Positions 9,737 to 18,315 of a DNA stretch of 64,000 nucleotides are shown piece after piece. How positions within the stretch are numbered: the stretch's first letter is position 1; each line of letters starts with the position of its first letter. The notes below the pieces were generated by a model that saw nothing but the letters and a program-made list of their open reading frames with translations, did no database searches and had not been told where the DNA came from. The DNA lies in the NCBI RefSeq assembly GCF_001425265.1, contig NZ_LMEC01000004.1, forward strand, positions 4,704 through 68,703, in the 5' to 3' direction. The position numbers were made by a program, and so were the translations under genes. Origin of the DNA: Massilia sp. Root418 (GTDB lineage Bacteria; Pseudomonadota; Gammaproteobacteria; Burkholderiales; Burkholderiaceae_D).

Positions 9737-11038
9737 TTGACTGAACTCGCAATCAACGGCGGCGCCCCGACCCGCACCACCCCCTACGCCGTGCGCACCA
9801 CCATGGGCGAGGCCGAAAAGCAGGCCGTCATGGAAGTGATGGACAGCGGCCACCTGTCCGGCTTCTTCGGCAGCCCCGGCCCGCAGTGGCTGGGCGGCCC
9901 CAAGGTGCAGGAATTCGAGCGCAAATGGGCCGATAAATACGGCTTCGGCCACGCCATCTCCGTCAACTCCTGGACCACCGGCCTGATGACGGCGGTCGGC
10001 GCCATCGGCATCGGCCCGGGCGACGAGGTCATCGTCTCGCCCTACACCATGTCGGCCAGCGCCACCGCCATCCTGTTCTACGGCGGCATTCCGGTGTTTG
10101 CCGACATCGACCCGGACACCTTCAACCTGAGCGCCGAGAGCATCGCCGCGCGCATCACGCCGCGCACCAAGGCCATCATGGTGGTGCACATCTTCGGCCA
10201 GGCCGCCGACATGGACCCCATCATGGCGCTGGCCCGCCAGCACCAGCTGAAAGTGATCGAGGATGCGGCGCAGGCGCCCGGCGTGCACTACAAGGGCAAG
10301 CCGGTCGGCACCATTGGCGACATCGGCGGCTTCAGCCTGAATTACCACAAGCACATCCACACCGGCGAAGGCGGCATGCTGGTCACCAACGACGCCCAGC
10401 TGGCGCTGCGCTGCCAGCTGATCCGCAACCACGGCGAGAACCTGATCGAAGCGCAGGGCGTGGAAGACCTGACCAATATGCTGGGCTCGAACTACCGCCT
10501 GACCGAGCTGCAGGCCGCCATCGGCCTGGCCCAGCTGGACCGCCTGGACAACTACCTGGAAACGCGCCAGCGCCTGGCTGCCTACTTCGGAGCCCAGCTG
10601 GCGGACATGCCCGGGCTGACCCCGGCCAAGGTGGCCGAGGGCGCCGGGCACGCCTATTACCTGTATCCGGTAAAGTACGACGCCGCCGTGACCGGCATCC
10701 CGCGCGCCGCCTTCGTGCGTGCCGTCAATGCCGAACTGCCAACGCCCACCATCTGGGAGCAGACCGGCTTCGTGGAAGCCTACGTCAAGCCGCTCTACCT
10801 GGCGCCGCTGTACCAGAAGAAGATTGCCATCGGCAGCAAGGGTTTCCCGTGGACCGAGAACCCGGACGTCAACTACGATTACAGCCGCGGCATCTGCCCG
10901 GTGGTCGAGCGCATGCACTTCGAGGAACTGATCTACACCCCGCTGATGCGCGAGCCCCTGACCGAGGCCGACATCGACGATTTCATCGCCGCGATCCGTA
11001 AAGTGCTGTCCCAGCCACAGGCGCTGCAAGGGAAATAA
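9737..11038 (+). CDS. DegT/DnrJ/EryC1/StrS sugar aminotransferase
   Basis: A 433-residue PLP-dependent enzyme adding an amino group to a nucleotide keto-sugar. VNSWTTGLMTAVGAIGIGPGDEVIVSPYTMSA-type folds, VIEDAAQAPG (PLP-pyridine-binding Asp) and NYHKHIHTGEGGM (Schiff-base Lys) identify the family. The start is TTG 9737, with GGAG at 9727-9730. It could fill the PseC role (UDP-4-amino sugar formation), but at 433 residues it is longer than usual PseC proteins and follows an oxidoreductase, so it may act on a different sugar. Confidence 0.87.
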   Translation: MTELAINGGAPTRTTPYAVRTTMGEAEKQAVMEVMDSGHLSGFFGSPGPQWLGGPKVQEFERKWADKYGFGHAISVNSWTTGLMTAVGAIGIGPGDEVIVSPYTMSASATAILFYGGIPVFADIDPDTFNLSAESIAARITPRTKAIMVVHIFGQAADMDPIMALARQHQLKVIEDAAQAPGVHYKGKPVGTIGDIGGFSLNYHKHIHTGEGGMLVTNDAQLALRCQLIRNHGENLIEAQGVEDLTNMLGSNYRLTELQAAIGLAQLDRLDNYLETRQRLAAYFGAQLADMPGLTPAKVAEGAGHAYYLYPVKYDAAVTGIPRAAFVRAVNAELPTPTIWEQTGFVEAYVKPLYLAPLYQKKIAIGSKGFPWTENPDVNYDYSRGICPVVERMHFEELIYTPLMREPLTEADIDDFIAAIRKVLSQPQALQGK

Positions 11039-11120
11039 GGCGTACTGGAGCGCTTAGTTGCGTTGCGGACGGGAATTGGTTATCGTGTCAGCGAGGTGGT
11101 TCAACCGGGAATGCGATTCC

Positions 11121-11654
11121 ATGCACGATCAGCACAGCAATACGGCGCCGCGCGAGTGGCGCGGCAACAAGGTGTCCTTGCGCCCTTTCGGGCCGGCCAA
11201 CATCACGCCGGCCTACTTGGGCTGGCTGGGCGACCGCCAGCTGATGCGATACAGCAACCAGCGTTTCCGCCAGCACGACGTGGCCAGCTGCCAGGCCTAT
11301 CTGGCCGGCTTCGCAGGCAGCGACAATCTCTTTCTTGCCATATACCATGACGAGCGCATGGTGGGCACCATGACCGTCTACCACAGCCGCCAGCACGGCA
11401 CCGCCGACATCGGCCTGCTGATCGGCCCCGAAGGGCAGGGGCTGGGCCTGGGGCGCGACGCCTGGGGCACCATGCTGGAGCACCTGCTGGCCAGCGGCGT
11501 GCGCAAAGTCACCGGCGGCACCCTGCGCTGCAACAGCGCCATGGTGCGCATCATGCAAGCCTGCGGCATGCAGCCGGACGGCGTGCGCGTGGGCCAGGAG
11601 CTGGTCGACGGCGCGCCGCAGGACGTGCTGTACTTCGCGCGCTTCGCCAACTGA
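11121..11654 (+). CDS. GNAT-family N-acetyltransferase (candidate PseH role)
   Basis: A 177-residue RimJ/RimL-like acetyltransferase. KVSLRPFGPANITPAYLGWL is the typical N-terminal strand-helix pattern. GLLIGPEGQGLGLGRDAWG contains the acetyl-CoA-binding Q/R-x2-G-x-G/A signature. In this operon it most plausibly N-acetylates the amino sugar made by the aminotransferase, as PseH does. The ATG at 11121 with GGGA upstream is preferred over an in-frame start at 11058. Its stop overlaps the next start by one base. Confidence 0.8.
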   Translation: MHDQHSNTAPREWRGNKVSLRPFGPANITPAYLGWLGDRQLMRYSNQRFRQHDVASCQAYLAGFAGSDNLFLAIYHDERMVGTMTVYHSRQHGTADIGLLIGPEGQGLGLGRDAWGTMLEHLLASGVRKVTGGTLRCNSAMVRIMQACGMQPDGVRVGQELVDGAPQDVLYFARFAN

Positions 11655-12664
11655 TGGATACCGACTTCGCTACTGCCGCTGCCGGCGCCATGCCGCTCGC
11701 TGCGCTGCTGGCCACGCCGTGCGCGGTGGTCGCGCACGACGCCGGCGCCGCCAACCACATATTGGCCTGGCTGCGCGGCAGCGACGCGGCTGCGCTGCTG
11801 CCCAGCATGGCTGGCCCTGCGCTGCAAGCATGGCGCCGGGAGCGCGGCGATACGCCGCAACTGGGCCTGGAGCAAGCCGTGGCCGGCGCGCAAACCGTGC
11901 TCACCGGCACCGGCTGGGCCAGCGATCTGGAGCACGCAGCACGGCGCCTGGCGCGCCAGCAGGGCAAGCACAGCATCGCCGTGCTGGACCACTGGACCAA
12001 TTACCGCGAGCGCTTTGAGCGCGGCGGCGAGCAGGTGCTGCCGGATGAACTATGGGTGAGCGACCGGCATGCGCTGGCGCTGGCGCGCAGGCTGTTCCCC
12101 GCCATCCCGGTGCGCCAGCAGCCCAACGCATACCTGGACGGCCTGGTGGCCGAGGTGCACGCCTGTGAGCGCGCGGCAACCGCCGCCCTTGCATCAGCTG
12201 CAGCAACCGCAGCGCAGCAGGCTGGCACTGCGCCGCAGCCGGCGCGCGTACTGTACGTGCTCGAGCCGATCCGCCAAGCCTGGGGCGAACTGTCCGAGCC
12301 GGGCGAATTCGCCGCGCTGGATTTCTTTATCGCCGGGCTGGACCGCCTGCAACTGGGGCCGCAGGTAGATATCCGCCTGCGCCCCCATCCATCCGACCCG
12401 CCCGGCAAGTACGACGCCTGGCTCGCCCGCCAGAACGCTATTCCGCCGGAGGGCGTGACGCTGGCGCTGGACAGCGCTGCCACGCTGGCACAGGCGCTGG
12501 CCTGGTCCCAGGCGGTGGCGGGCTGCCAGACCTACGCCATGGTGGTGGCGCTGGCCGCCGGCCGGCGCGTTGTCAGCAGCGTGCCGCCCTGGGCGCCGCG
12601 CTGCGTGCTGCCCCATCCCGACATCATCCAGCTTTCTGATCTTTACCCAACGGATCCATCATGA
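11654..12664 (+). CDS. Unknown GT-B-like protein in the nonulosonate operon
   Basis: A 336-residue protein I cannot assign. It begins with a hydrophobic alpha/beta segment (CAVVAHDAGAANHILAWL), contains SIAVLDHWTNYRERF, and its second half has LEPIRQAWGE, RLRPHPSD and a late helix-rich nucleotide-binding-like region (VAGCQTYAMVVALAAGRRVV). That two-domain layout with an R-x-H-P motif is reminiscent of GT-B sugar enzymes and capsule/sialyltransferase-like proteins. By position it could replace PseG (the UDP-sugar hydrolase missing here) or transfer the finished sugar. It is coupled to both neighbours by 1- and 4-base overlaps, so it surely belongs to the operon. Confidence 0.6.
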   Translation: MDTDFATAAAGAMPLAALLATPCAVVAHDAGAANHILAWLRGSDAAALLPSMAGPALQAWRRERGDTPQLGLEQAVAGAQTVLTGTGWASDLEHAARRLARQQGKHSIAVLDHWTNYRERFERGGEQVLPDELWVSDRHALALARRLFPAIPVRQQPNAYLDGLVAEVHACERAATAALASAAATAAQQAGTAPQPARVLYVLEPIRQAWGELSEPGEFAALDFFIAGLDRLQLGPQVDIRLRPHPSDPPGKYDAWLARQNAIPPEGVTLALDSAATLAQALAWSQAVAGCQTYAMVVALAAGRRVVSSVPPWAPRCVLPHPDIIQLSDLYPTDPS

Positions 12665-13821
12665 TAATCAATACCTACGGTCAGCCCCTGTTCCCCGACC
12701 TGAAATACTGCGCCCGCTGCTGCATGCCGGAAACCAATGAAGGCATGCAGTTCGACGAAATGGGCATTTGCCAGGCCTGCCAGTCGTCCGAGCAGAAGAT
12801 CCGCATCAACTGGGTCGAGCGGGAAAAGGAACTGCGCAAGATCCTGGACCACTACAAGAGCCTGAACAACGAATACGATTGCATCATTCCCATCTCGGGC
12901 GGCAAGGACTCCACCTTCCAGCTGCACGTGCTGACCAAGGTGTACGGCATGCGCGCGCTGGCGGTCACCTTCAGCCACACCTGGTTCACCGAGACCGGCA
13001 AATACAATCTGCAGAATTGCCTGGAGCAGTTCGACGTCGATCACGTGATGTTCTCGCCCAGCCGCTCGCTGGTAAACCGCCTGGCCAAGCAGTCGCTGTA
13101 CAAGATCGGCGACTCCTGCTGGCACTGCCACTCGGGCGTGGGCGCGTTTCCGATGCAGACCGCGGTGCGCTACGGCATTCCGCTGATGATCTGGGGCGAA
13201 TCGATCGCCGAGACTTCGGGCCGCGCCACCCACCGCAACCCGGTGCGCCGCTTCGACCGCGACTACTTCACCAAGGTCTCCGCCAAGCGCTATCCGGAAG
13301 AGATGGTCAACCATGAAATCAGCCTGCGTGAGATGGCGGCCTTCAAGATGCCGTCGGTGGAAGCCATCGAGCAGGTCGGCGTGGTCGGCATCCACTTGGG
13401 CGACTTCATCTTCTGGGACGATGAGCGCCAGATGGAATTCGTGCGCGACGTCTACGGCTGGAAGGAAGACAAGGTGGAAGGCACCTACAAGAATTACAAG
13501 AGCGTCGAGTGCCGCATGGCCGGCGTGCATGACTACACCAAGTTCCTCAAGCGCGGCTTCGGGCGCGGCACCGACCACGCCAGCCAGGACGTGCGCGCCG
13601 GCCTGCTGACGCGCGAGGAAGCCTTTGAGCTGGCCAAGAAGAGCGACACCGAACGCCCGCCGGCACTGGACTGGTACCTGCAGATCACCGGCTTCAGCGA
13701 GGACGAGTTCAACGCGGTCATGCGCGATCACCGGGCCCAGGTGACGGCCGGCGGCGGCCTGACCGACGCCGCCTTCAGCGACGCCGTGCAAGCCTACCGC
13801 GCCTCGCAGGTGAAGCCATGA
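12661..13821 (+). CDS. N-acetyl sugar amidotransferase (PseA/WbpG family)
   Basis: A 386-residue ATP-dependent amidotransferase predicted to convert an N-acetyl group into an acetamidino group on a nonulosonate or hexuronate. A zinc-ribbon-like cluster (YCARCCMP...GICQACQ) starts the protein. The PP-loop SGGKDS (IISGGKDS context: IPISGGKDSTFQLHVL) binds ATP, and SCWHCHSGVG follows. Known relatives in P. aeruginosa and Bordetella (WbpG) sit next to HisH/HisF-like ammonia suppliers; none occurs here. It overlaps the previous gene (ATGA) and the following amidase (ATGA). Confidence 0.88.
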   Translation: MIINTYGQPLFPDLKYCARCCMPETNEGMQFDEMGICQACQSSEQKIRINWVEREKELRKILDHYKSLNNEYDCIIPISGGKDSTFQLHVLTKVYGMRALAVTFSHTWFTETGKYNLQNCLEQFDVDHVMFSPSRSLVNRLAKQSLYKIGDSCWHCHSGVGAFPMQTAVRYGIPLMIWGESIAETSGRATHRNPVRRFDRDYFTKVSAKRYPEEMVNHEISLREMAAFKMPSVEAIEQVGVVGIHLGDFIFWDDERQMEFVRDVYGWKEDKVEGTYKNYKSVECRMAGVHDYTKFLKRGFGRGTDHASQDVRAGLLTREEAFELAKKSDTERPPALDWYLQITGFSEDEFNAVMRDHRAQVTAGGGLTDAAFSDAVQAYRASQVKP

Positions 13822-15194
13822 GCGCGCGCACCCCGGTCCAGCTGGCCGAATACACCGCCAGCCAGCTGCTGCCCCTGCTCAAAACGCGCGAAGTGAGCGC
13901 GCGCGAAGTGACCCAGGCCTGCCTGGACAGCATTGCGCGCCGCGAAGCCGACATCCACGCCTGGACCTACCTCGACCCGGAACTGGCGCTGCGCCAGGCC
14001 GACGAGGCCGACCGCAAGCTGGCGGCCGGCACCGGCGGCAAGCTGTGCGGCCTGCCGGTGGCGGTCAAGGACATCTTCAACACCGCCGACATGCCGACCC
14101 AGATGGGCAGCCCGCTGTTCAAGGATTTCACGCCCGGCAACGACGCGCGCGTGGTGCACTACCTGCGCATGGCCGGCGCCATCATGCTGGGCAAGACCGT
14201 GACGGCGGAATTTGCCGTGCACGCGCCCGGGCCCACCTGCAATCCGCATCACCTGGGCTATATCCCCGGCACCTCGTCCAGCGGCTCGGCCGCGGCGGTG
14301 GCGGCCCACATGGCGCCGGTGGCGCTGGGCACGCAGACGGCCGGCTCCATCATCCGTCCGGCCAGCTACTGCGGCGTGATCGGCTTCAAGCCCTCGTTCG
14401 GCCTGGTGCCGCGCACCGCCATGCTGAAGACCACCGACACCCTGGACACGGTGGGCGTGTTCGCCCGCAACGTGGACGACGCGCAGATGATGTTCGACAC
14501 CATCCGCGTGCACGGCATCGACTTCCCGCTGGCGCACCAGATCCTCAACGATCCGGCGCGCCAGTCGGTCGGCGAGCGGCCGTGGCGGGTAGCGGTGCTG
14601 CAGGGGCCGCGCTGGCAGGACGCCGAGCCCTACGCCCAGCAAGCCCTGCAGGACTTCGCCGTGCGCCTGGCCGACGTGGCCAATGTGCACGTCGAGCACC
14701 TGGTGCTGCCCGACAGCTTCAACCGCGCGCACGACATCCACGCCACCATCTACGACAAGGCGCTGGCCTACTATTTCAAGGAAGAGTTCGAGGCCCACAC
14801 CCTGGTCAGCCCCGTCATGTACGACATCGTCACGCGCGGCAACCAGCTGGGCGTGGAGCACTACCAGGGCGCGCTCAAGCAGCAGAACGCGCTGGCGGCG
14901 GAACTGGACGCCTTGCTGGCGGCGCAGTATGACATCGTGATCGACCTGGCCACCGGCGGCGAGGCGCTCTTGGGCCTCGATTCGGTGGACCGTCCGGACA
15001 ACAGCCTGATCTGGAGCCTGTGCGGCGTGCCCAGCATCAACCTGCCGCTGTTTACCGGCCCGCTGGGCCTGCCGTTCGGCGCGCAGGCCTTCGCCCGCCG
15101 CTACAACGACTACCTGCTGCTGGCGTTTGCGCGCCACCTGCAGGCGCAGGGCGTGCTGCACGCCAACACGCCGCTGCCGGCGTTCGCGCGCTAG
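13818..15194 (+). CDS. Amidase-signature family enzyme
   Basis: A 458-residue serine amidase. The Ser-cisSer-Lys machinery is visible: Lys in LPVAVKDIFNTAD, GTSSSGSAAAVAAHMAP as the amidase signature, and GTQTAGSIIRPASYCG carrying the nucleophile region. Members hydrolyse amides and, as in GatA, can release ammonia for a partner enzyme. It is the last gene of the operon and is translationally coupled to the sugar amidotransferase, which suggests a functional link. It could alternatively deacylate an amino sugar or act in unrelated nitrogen metabolism. Confidence 0.88.
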   Translation: MSARTPVQLAEYTASQLLPLLKTREVSAREVTQACLDSIARREADIHAWTYLDPELALRQADEADRKLAAGTGGKLCGLPVAVKDIFNTADMPTQMGSPLFKDFTPGNDARVVHYLRMAGAIMLGKTVTAEFAVHAPGPTCNPHHLGYIPGTSSSGSAAAVAAHMAPVALGTQTAGSIIRPASYCGVIGFKPSFGLVPRTAMLKTTDTLDTVGVFARNVDDAQMMFDTIRVHGIDFPLAHQILNDPARQSVGERPWRVAVLQGPRWQDAEPYAQQALQDFAVRLADVANVHVEHLVLPDSFNRAHDIHATIYDKALAYYFKEEFEAHTLVSPVMYDIVTRGNQLGVEHYQGALKQQNALAAELDALLAAQYDIVIDLATGGEALLGLDSVDRPDNSLIWSLCGVPSINLPLFTGPLGLPFGAQAFARRYNDYLLLAFARHLQAQGVLHANTPLPAFAR

Positions 15195-15215
15195 CCGCCC
15201 GGCTGCCCGGCTGCC

Positions 15216-16028
15216 TTAGTATTTGCAGCTGGCCAGCAGCGCGTCGCGCGCGTGGGCGTGCTCCATGAAGTTGATGGACACGTCCCGCTTGCGTTCATAG
15301 TCGCCCTGCAGCGTTTCGGCGTTGCGCAGGTGGTGGTTGCCCCAGCCGCGCGCCACGTCGGACGGGTTCAGCTTGTTGGCGATCTGCATCTTGCGGGCGA
15401 TGGTGCGCTCGGTCCACGGCGCATAGTGGAACACCATCACCATCAGGTTCAGGATGCGGAAGCTGGCGTCCGGCAGGTAGGAACCGTGCCGGCCCGGGGT
15501 GTACATGCCCACCGCGTTGTTGTGATAGAAGCGGTTGCGCGTCGGCTGGCCGCCGATGTTGCCGATGCGGATGCGTTCCTGCACATCGGAAATGGCGTTG
15601 TCGTCTATGCCCCAGTGCTTCTGCAGCGGCAGCGGCAAATCGTAGGTCGGGATCTGCGCCGGGTTGTCGTCGATCACCAGCATGCCGGAGGCGGCGCAGC
15701 CGACCCGGCCCATGTCCTTGAGCTGGGCTTCCAGGTGTGCCAGCGGTACGCTGCACATCAGGAATTCCGTCACCGTCAGGGCGATTTTCCAGCCCACCAC
15801 CTCCTGCTCGTAGTTCATCACCTCCAGGTCGGTCAGGAAGGCGTCGAAATGCGTCAGGCGGCTGCGCACCAGGCGCCAGTTGGGCGCCAGCTCGCGGCAG
15901 ATTTCGGCCGAGCGGTCGGTCGAGCCGTGGTCGATCAGGATGCCATAGTCGAACATCGGCAGATGGTGCTTGAGCCACCAGGGCAGCAGGTATTCTTCGT
16001 TGAAAAAATGGCAGATGACGGTGCGCAT
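15216..16028 (-). CDS. Glycosyltransferase family 2-like protein
   Basis: A 270-residue protein with MRTVICHFFNEEYLLPWWLKHH and ILIDHGSTDRSAEICREL, the pattern of the Glyco_tranf_2_4 branch (N-E-E-x2-L...W..HH, D-x-G-S-T-D). The usual DxD is not clear; DDNPAQIP and DDNAISD are candidates. The start at 16028 is chosen because the upstream in-frame residues are only the overlap with the next gene. It is the last gene of the minus-strand glycan operon and ends 21 bases from the convergent amidase stop. Confidence 0.72.
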   Translation of the reverse strand: MRTVICHFFNEEYLLPWWLKHHLPMFDYGILIDHGSTDRSAEICRELAPNWRLVRSRLTHFDAFLTDLEVMNYEQEVVGWKIALTVTEFLMCSVPLAHLEAQLKDMGRVGCAASGMLVIDDNPAQIPTYDLPLPLQKHWGIDDNAISDVQERIRIGNIGGQPTRNRFYHNNAVGMYTPGRHGSYLPDASFRILNLMVMVFHYAPWTERTIARKMQIANKLNPSDVARGWGNHHLRNAETLQGDYERKRDVSINFMEHAHARDALLASCKY

Positions 16029-16051
16029 GGGGGGAATCCGTGAAAGGGCGC

Positions 16052-17335
16052 TTACAGGTATTGCGCCGTGGGGAAATAGGAAAACAGCACGGAGCCTTCC
16101 GGCACGCCGATGGCGCGCACCTTGGCGGCCAGCTCGTGGCGGAAGTTCCAGGCCGAGAACACGAACAGGGCCGGGCGGTCCAGCTTGGCGCATGCGTCCA
16201 GCGCCTCGATGCGGCAGCCGGAACCGGGCGCGTGCAGGCCGATCTTGAGCGGGTTTTCGTCCAGGAACAGGTCCGGCTGCACGCGCGCGGCGTTGACCAG
16301 GGTCATGGCCTTGGCGGCGGCGCCGACAAACACGATGGCCTTGCCGGCCGCGCGGTGCTCGGCCACCAGCTTGACCACGCCGTCCACCACGGCGCGCGCG
16401 GTGTCGCCAAAGCGCTCGTAGGTGGCCCAGTCGAACAGGCCGATGCGCTGCTCGTACTCCGGCAGCGATTCATTGATGGCGAACTCGCCTTCCAGGAAGG
16501 GCGCGCGCAAGGCGGCCACGGCCTGCGCATCGGCCGGGGCATCGGCGTGCTGCAGCATGTAGACCGGACTGTCGCCGTGCACCTTCACCAGGAAGGTGTC
16601 CACCAGGCGCAGGCCGGCGCGCTCGGCCAGGCGCGCCATGGAGCGCGTGTTGAAGAAGGAAATGTGCTCGTGGTACATGGTGTCGAACTCGCCGTTCTCG
16701 AACATGCGCGCCTGCGAGGGCTGCACCAGCACCGTGCCGCCGGCGCGCAGCTTCTCGCGGCAGCCCACCAGGAAGGCCAGCGGGTCGTCCACGTGGGCCA
16801 CCACGTTCATGCACACGATGGCGTCGAACTGGCCGTCGATCTGGGCCGCCGCCTGCGGCCAGTAGCCGCACAGCACCGGCAGGCCGGCCGCCTGGGCCTG
16901 GGCCGTGATGTTGGCGGCCGGATCGACCCCCACGCATTCCAGGCCGGCGCCCTGCATTTCCCGGATCAGGCTGCCGTCGTTGGCGGCCAGCTCCAGCACC
17001 CGGCCGCCGGCCGGCAGGCTGCGCGCCAGCGCCCGGCCGCCGGCCGGCAGGCTGCGCGCCAGCGCCCGGGCGAACCAGGTGAAGAACAGGTTCAGCGTCT
17101 TCGACGTGCCGCTCACGTAGGCGTACTGGTCGAAGATCTGCTGGCGGTCCACGCAATAGCTCAGCTGCGAGTTCCAGCAGTCCTGGCACACGTTCAGGCC
17201 CAGCGGGAATTCCTCCACGCGCTCGGCGGCCGATTCCGTGTAGCTGTTGGCGGGCGGCTGCAGGCCCAAATCCAGCGCCATGCGCAGGTTGGCGCCGCCG
17301 CAGCACAGGCAATTGGTGATCGTGTAGCTACTCAT
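16052..17335 (-). CDS. Sugar C-methyltransferase-like SAM enzyme with zinc-binding N-terminus
   Basis: A 427-residue methyltransferase of the type that C-methylates nucleotide sugars (NovU/TylC3-like). The N-terminal Cys cluster (CLCCGGANL, then VCQDCWNSQLSYCVD) is the putative zinc domain. The SAM-binding domain reads VLELAANDGSLIREMQ and GVDPAANI; MYHEHISFFNTRSM is the C-terminal family hallmark. Upstream of the SAM motif the 11 residues ALARSLPAGGR occur twice in tandem, encoded by an exact 33-bp duplication. Its ATG shares one base with the preceding SDR stop (TGATG). Confidence 0.85.
   Translation of the reverse strand: MSSYTITNCLCCGGANLRMALDLGLQPPANSYTESAAERVEEFPLGLNVCQDCWNSQLSYCVDRQQIFDQYAYVSGTSKTLNLFFTWFARALARSLPAGGRALARSLPAGGRVLELAANDGSLIREMQGAGLECVGVDPAANITAQAQAAGLPVLCGYWPQAAAQIDGQFDAIVCMNVVAHVDDPLAFLVGCREKLRAGGTVLVQPSQARMFENGEFDTMYHEHISFFNTRSMARLAERAGLRLVDTFLVKVHGDSPVYMLQHADAPADAQAVAALRAPFLEGEFAINESLPEYEQRIGLFDWATYERFGDTARAVVDGVVKLVAEHRAAGKAIVFVGAAAKAMTLVNAARVQPDLFLDENPLKIGLHAPGSGCRIEALDACAKLDRPALFVFSAWNFRHELAAKVRAIGVPEGSVLFSYFPTAQYL
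16999..17069. repeat. Exact 33-bp tandem duplication inside the methyltransferase gene
   Basis: The unit starting CCCGGCCGCCGG at 16999 recurs exactly at 17032 and the identity continues to 17069, about 2.15 copies. It keeps the reading frame and duplicates 11 residues just before the SAM-binding strand. The lack of any substitution suggests a recent slippage event or a sequencing/assembly effect. Confidence 0.95.
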
Positions 17336-18264
17336 CAGACAGCTCCTTTTCCGGCGCGGTAATCGTTAATGAATTGTTGGCAGCGTTCCTGCAGCGTCAT
17401 GGACGGCAGTTCGGCGCCGCAGATGGCTTTCATCTTGGTGGTGTCGAGCAGGAAGGAATAGGTTTCCGAATCGCCCTGGTACAGCACTTGCGCGTTCCAG
17501 CTCATGGCTACCGCGTGCGCCAGTTCGCCCATTTTGAAGGAATAGCTGCCGGCGTTGTAGATGCCGGGCTGCTGGCGCGTCTGCAGCAGCTTCTTGACCA
17601 GCACCGCCAGGTCCGACAGGAACAGGATGGTGCGGTTCGATTCGCTGTTCATCAGGCGCACCTGGCCGCTGCGCACGGCTGCCAGGTTCATGGAGTTGAA
17701 CACCAGCTCTTCGCGCACGTTGGGGCTGTAGCCGGACAGGGTGCCCATGCGCAGGGCATAGAAATTCTGCAGGAAGTTCTGCGCGATGTAGTCGAAGGCG
17801 AACTTGGAAATGTCGTACGGGTTCTGCGAGGGGATGGCCGCCAGCGACGCTTCCGACGACGGCGCCGTGTTGGCCGCCTTGGTCGAGTACAGGCTGCCGC
17901 TGGACGCGTAGATCAGCTTGGTTTCCGGGCGCAGCTTCTTGGCGAAGTTGAACAGGTTCAGGCAGTTGTTGGCCAGCGCACCCTTGGGGTCCTGGACCGA
18001 CTGGCCCACGCTGGAGTGGCCGCCGAACCAGACCACGGCGTCGAAGGGCTGCAGGAATTCCGCGCTCAGGCTGTCGTAGTCGGCCACCAGCACGTCCGGC
18101 ACATTGGCCGGGTTGCCGCGCGTCAGGTGGTCGACCACGGTCATGCTGAAGCCGGCGTCGCGCAGCTGCGCGTACATATAGCTGCCGATGTAGCCGCAGC
18201 CGCCGATCAGCAGGACGCGCTGCGCGCCGTCGCCGCTGGCGCTGTTAGTAACGGTATTTTCCAA
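17335..18264 (-). CDS. NAD-dependent epimerase/dehydratase (extended SDR)
   Basis: A 309-residue nucleotide-sugar SDR. VLLIGGCGYIGSYMYAQL is the cofactor-binding GxxGxxG. VVDHLTRGN is the adenine-ribose acidic end of beta2, IYASSGSLYS carries the active-site Ser, and NPYDISKFAFDYI supplies the Tyr-x3-Lys pair. The remaining sequence follows the UDP-glucose-4-epimerase fold, but no substrate can be named. It precedes the C-methyltransferase with a one-base overlap, consistent with the two modifying the same sugar. Confidence 0.85.
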   Translation of the reverse strand: MENTVTNSASGDGAQRVLLIGGCGYIGSYMYAQLRDAGFSMTVVDHLTRGNPANVPDVLVADYDSLSAEFLQPFDAVVWFGGHSSVGQSVQDPKGALANNCLNLFNFAKKLRPETKLIYASSGSLYSTKAANTAPSSEASLAAIPSQNPYDISKFAFDYIAQNFLQNFYALRMGTLSGYSPNVREELVFNSMNLAAVRSGQVRLMNSESNRTILFLSDLAVLVKKLLQTRQQPGIYNAGSYSFKMGELAHAVAMSWNAQVLYQGDSETYSFLLDTTKMKAICGAELPSMTLQERCQQFINDYRAGKGAV

Positions 18265-18315
18265 AGAACTTCTCCGTGGTGTGGTGCGGTGTGCGCATGG
18301 GGTGGGTGCTCGGGC

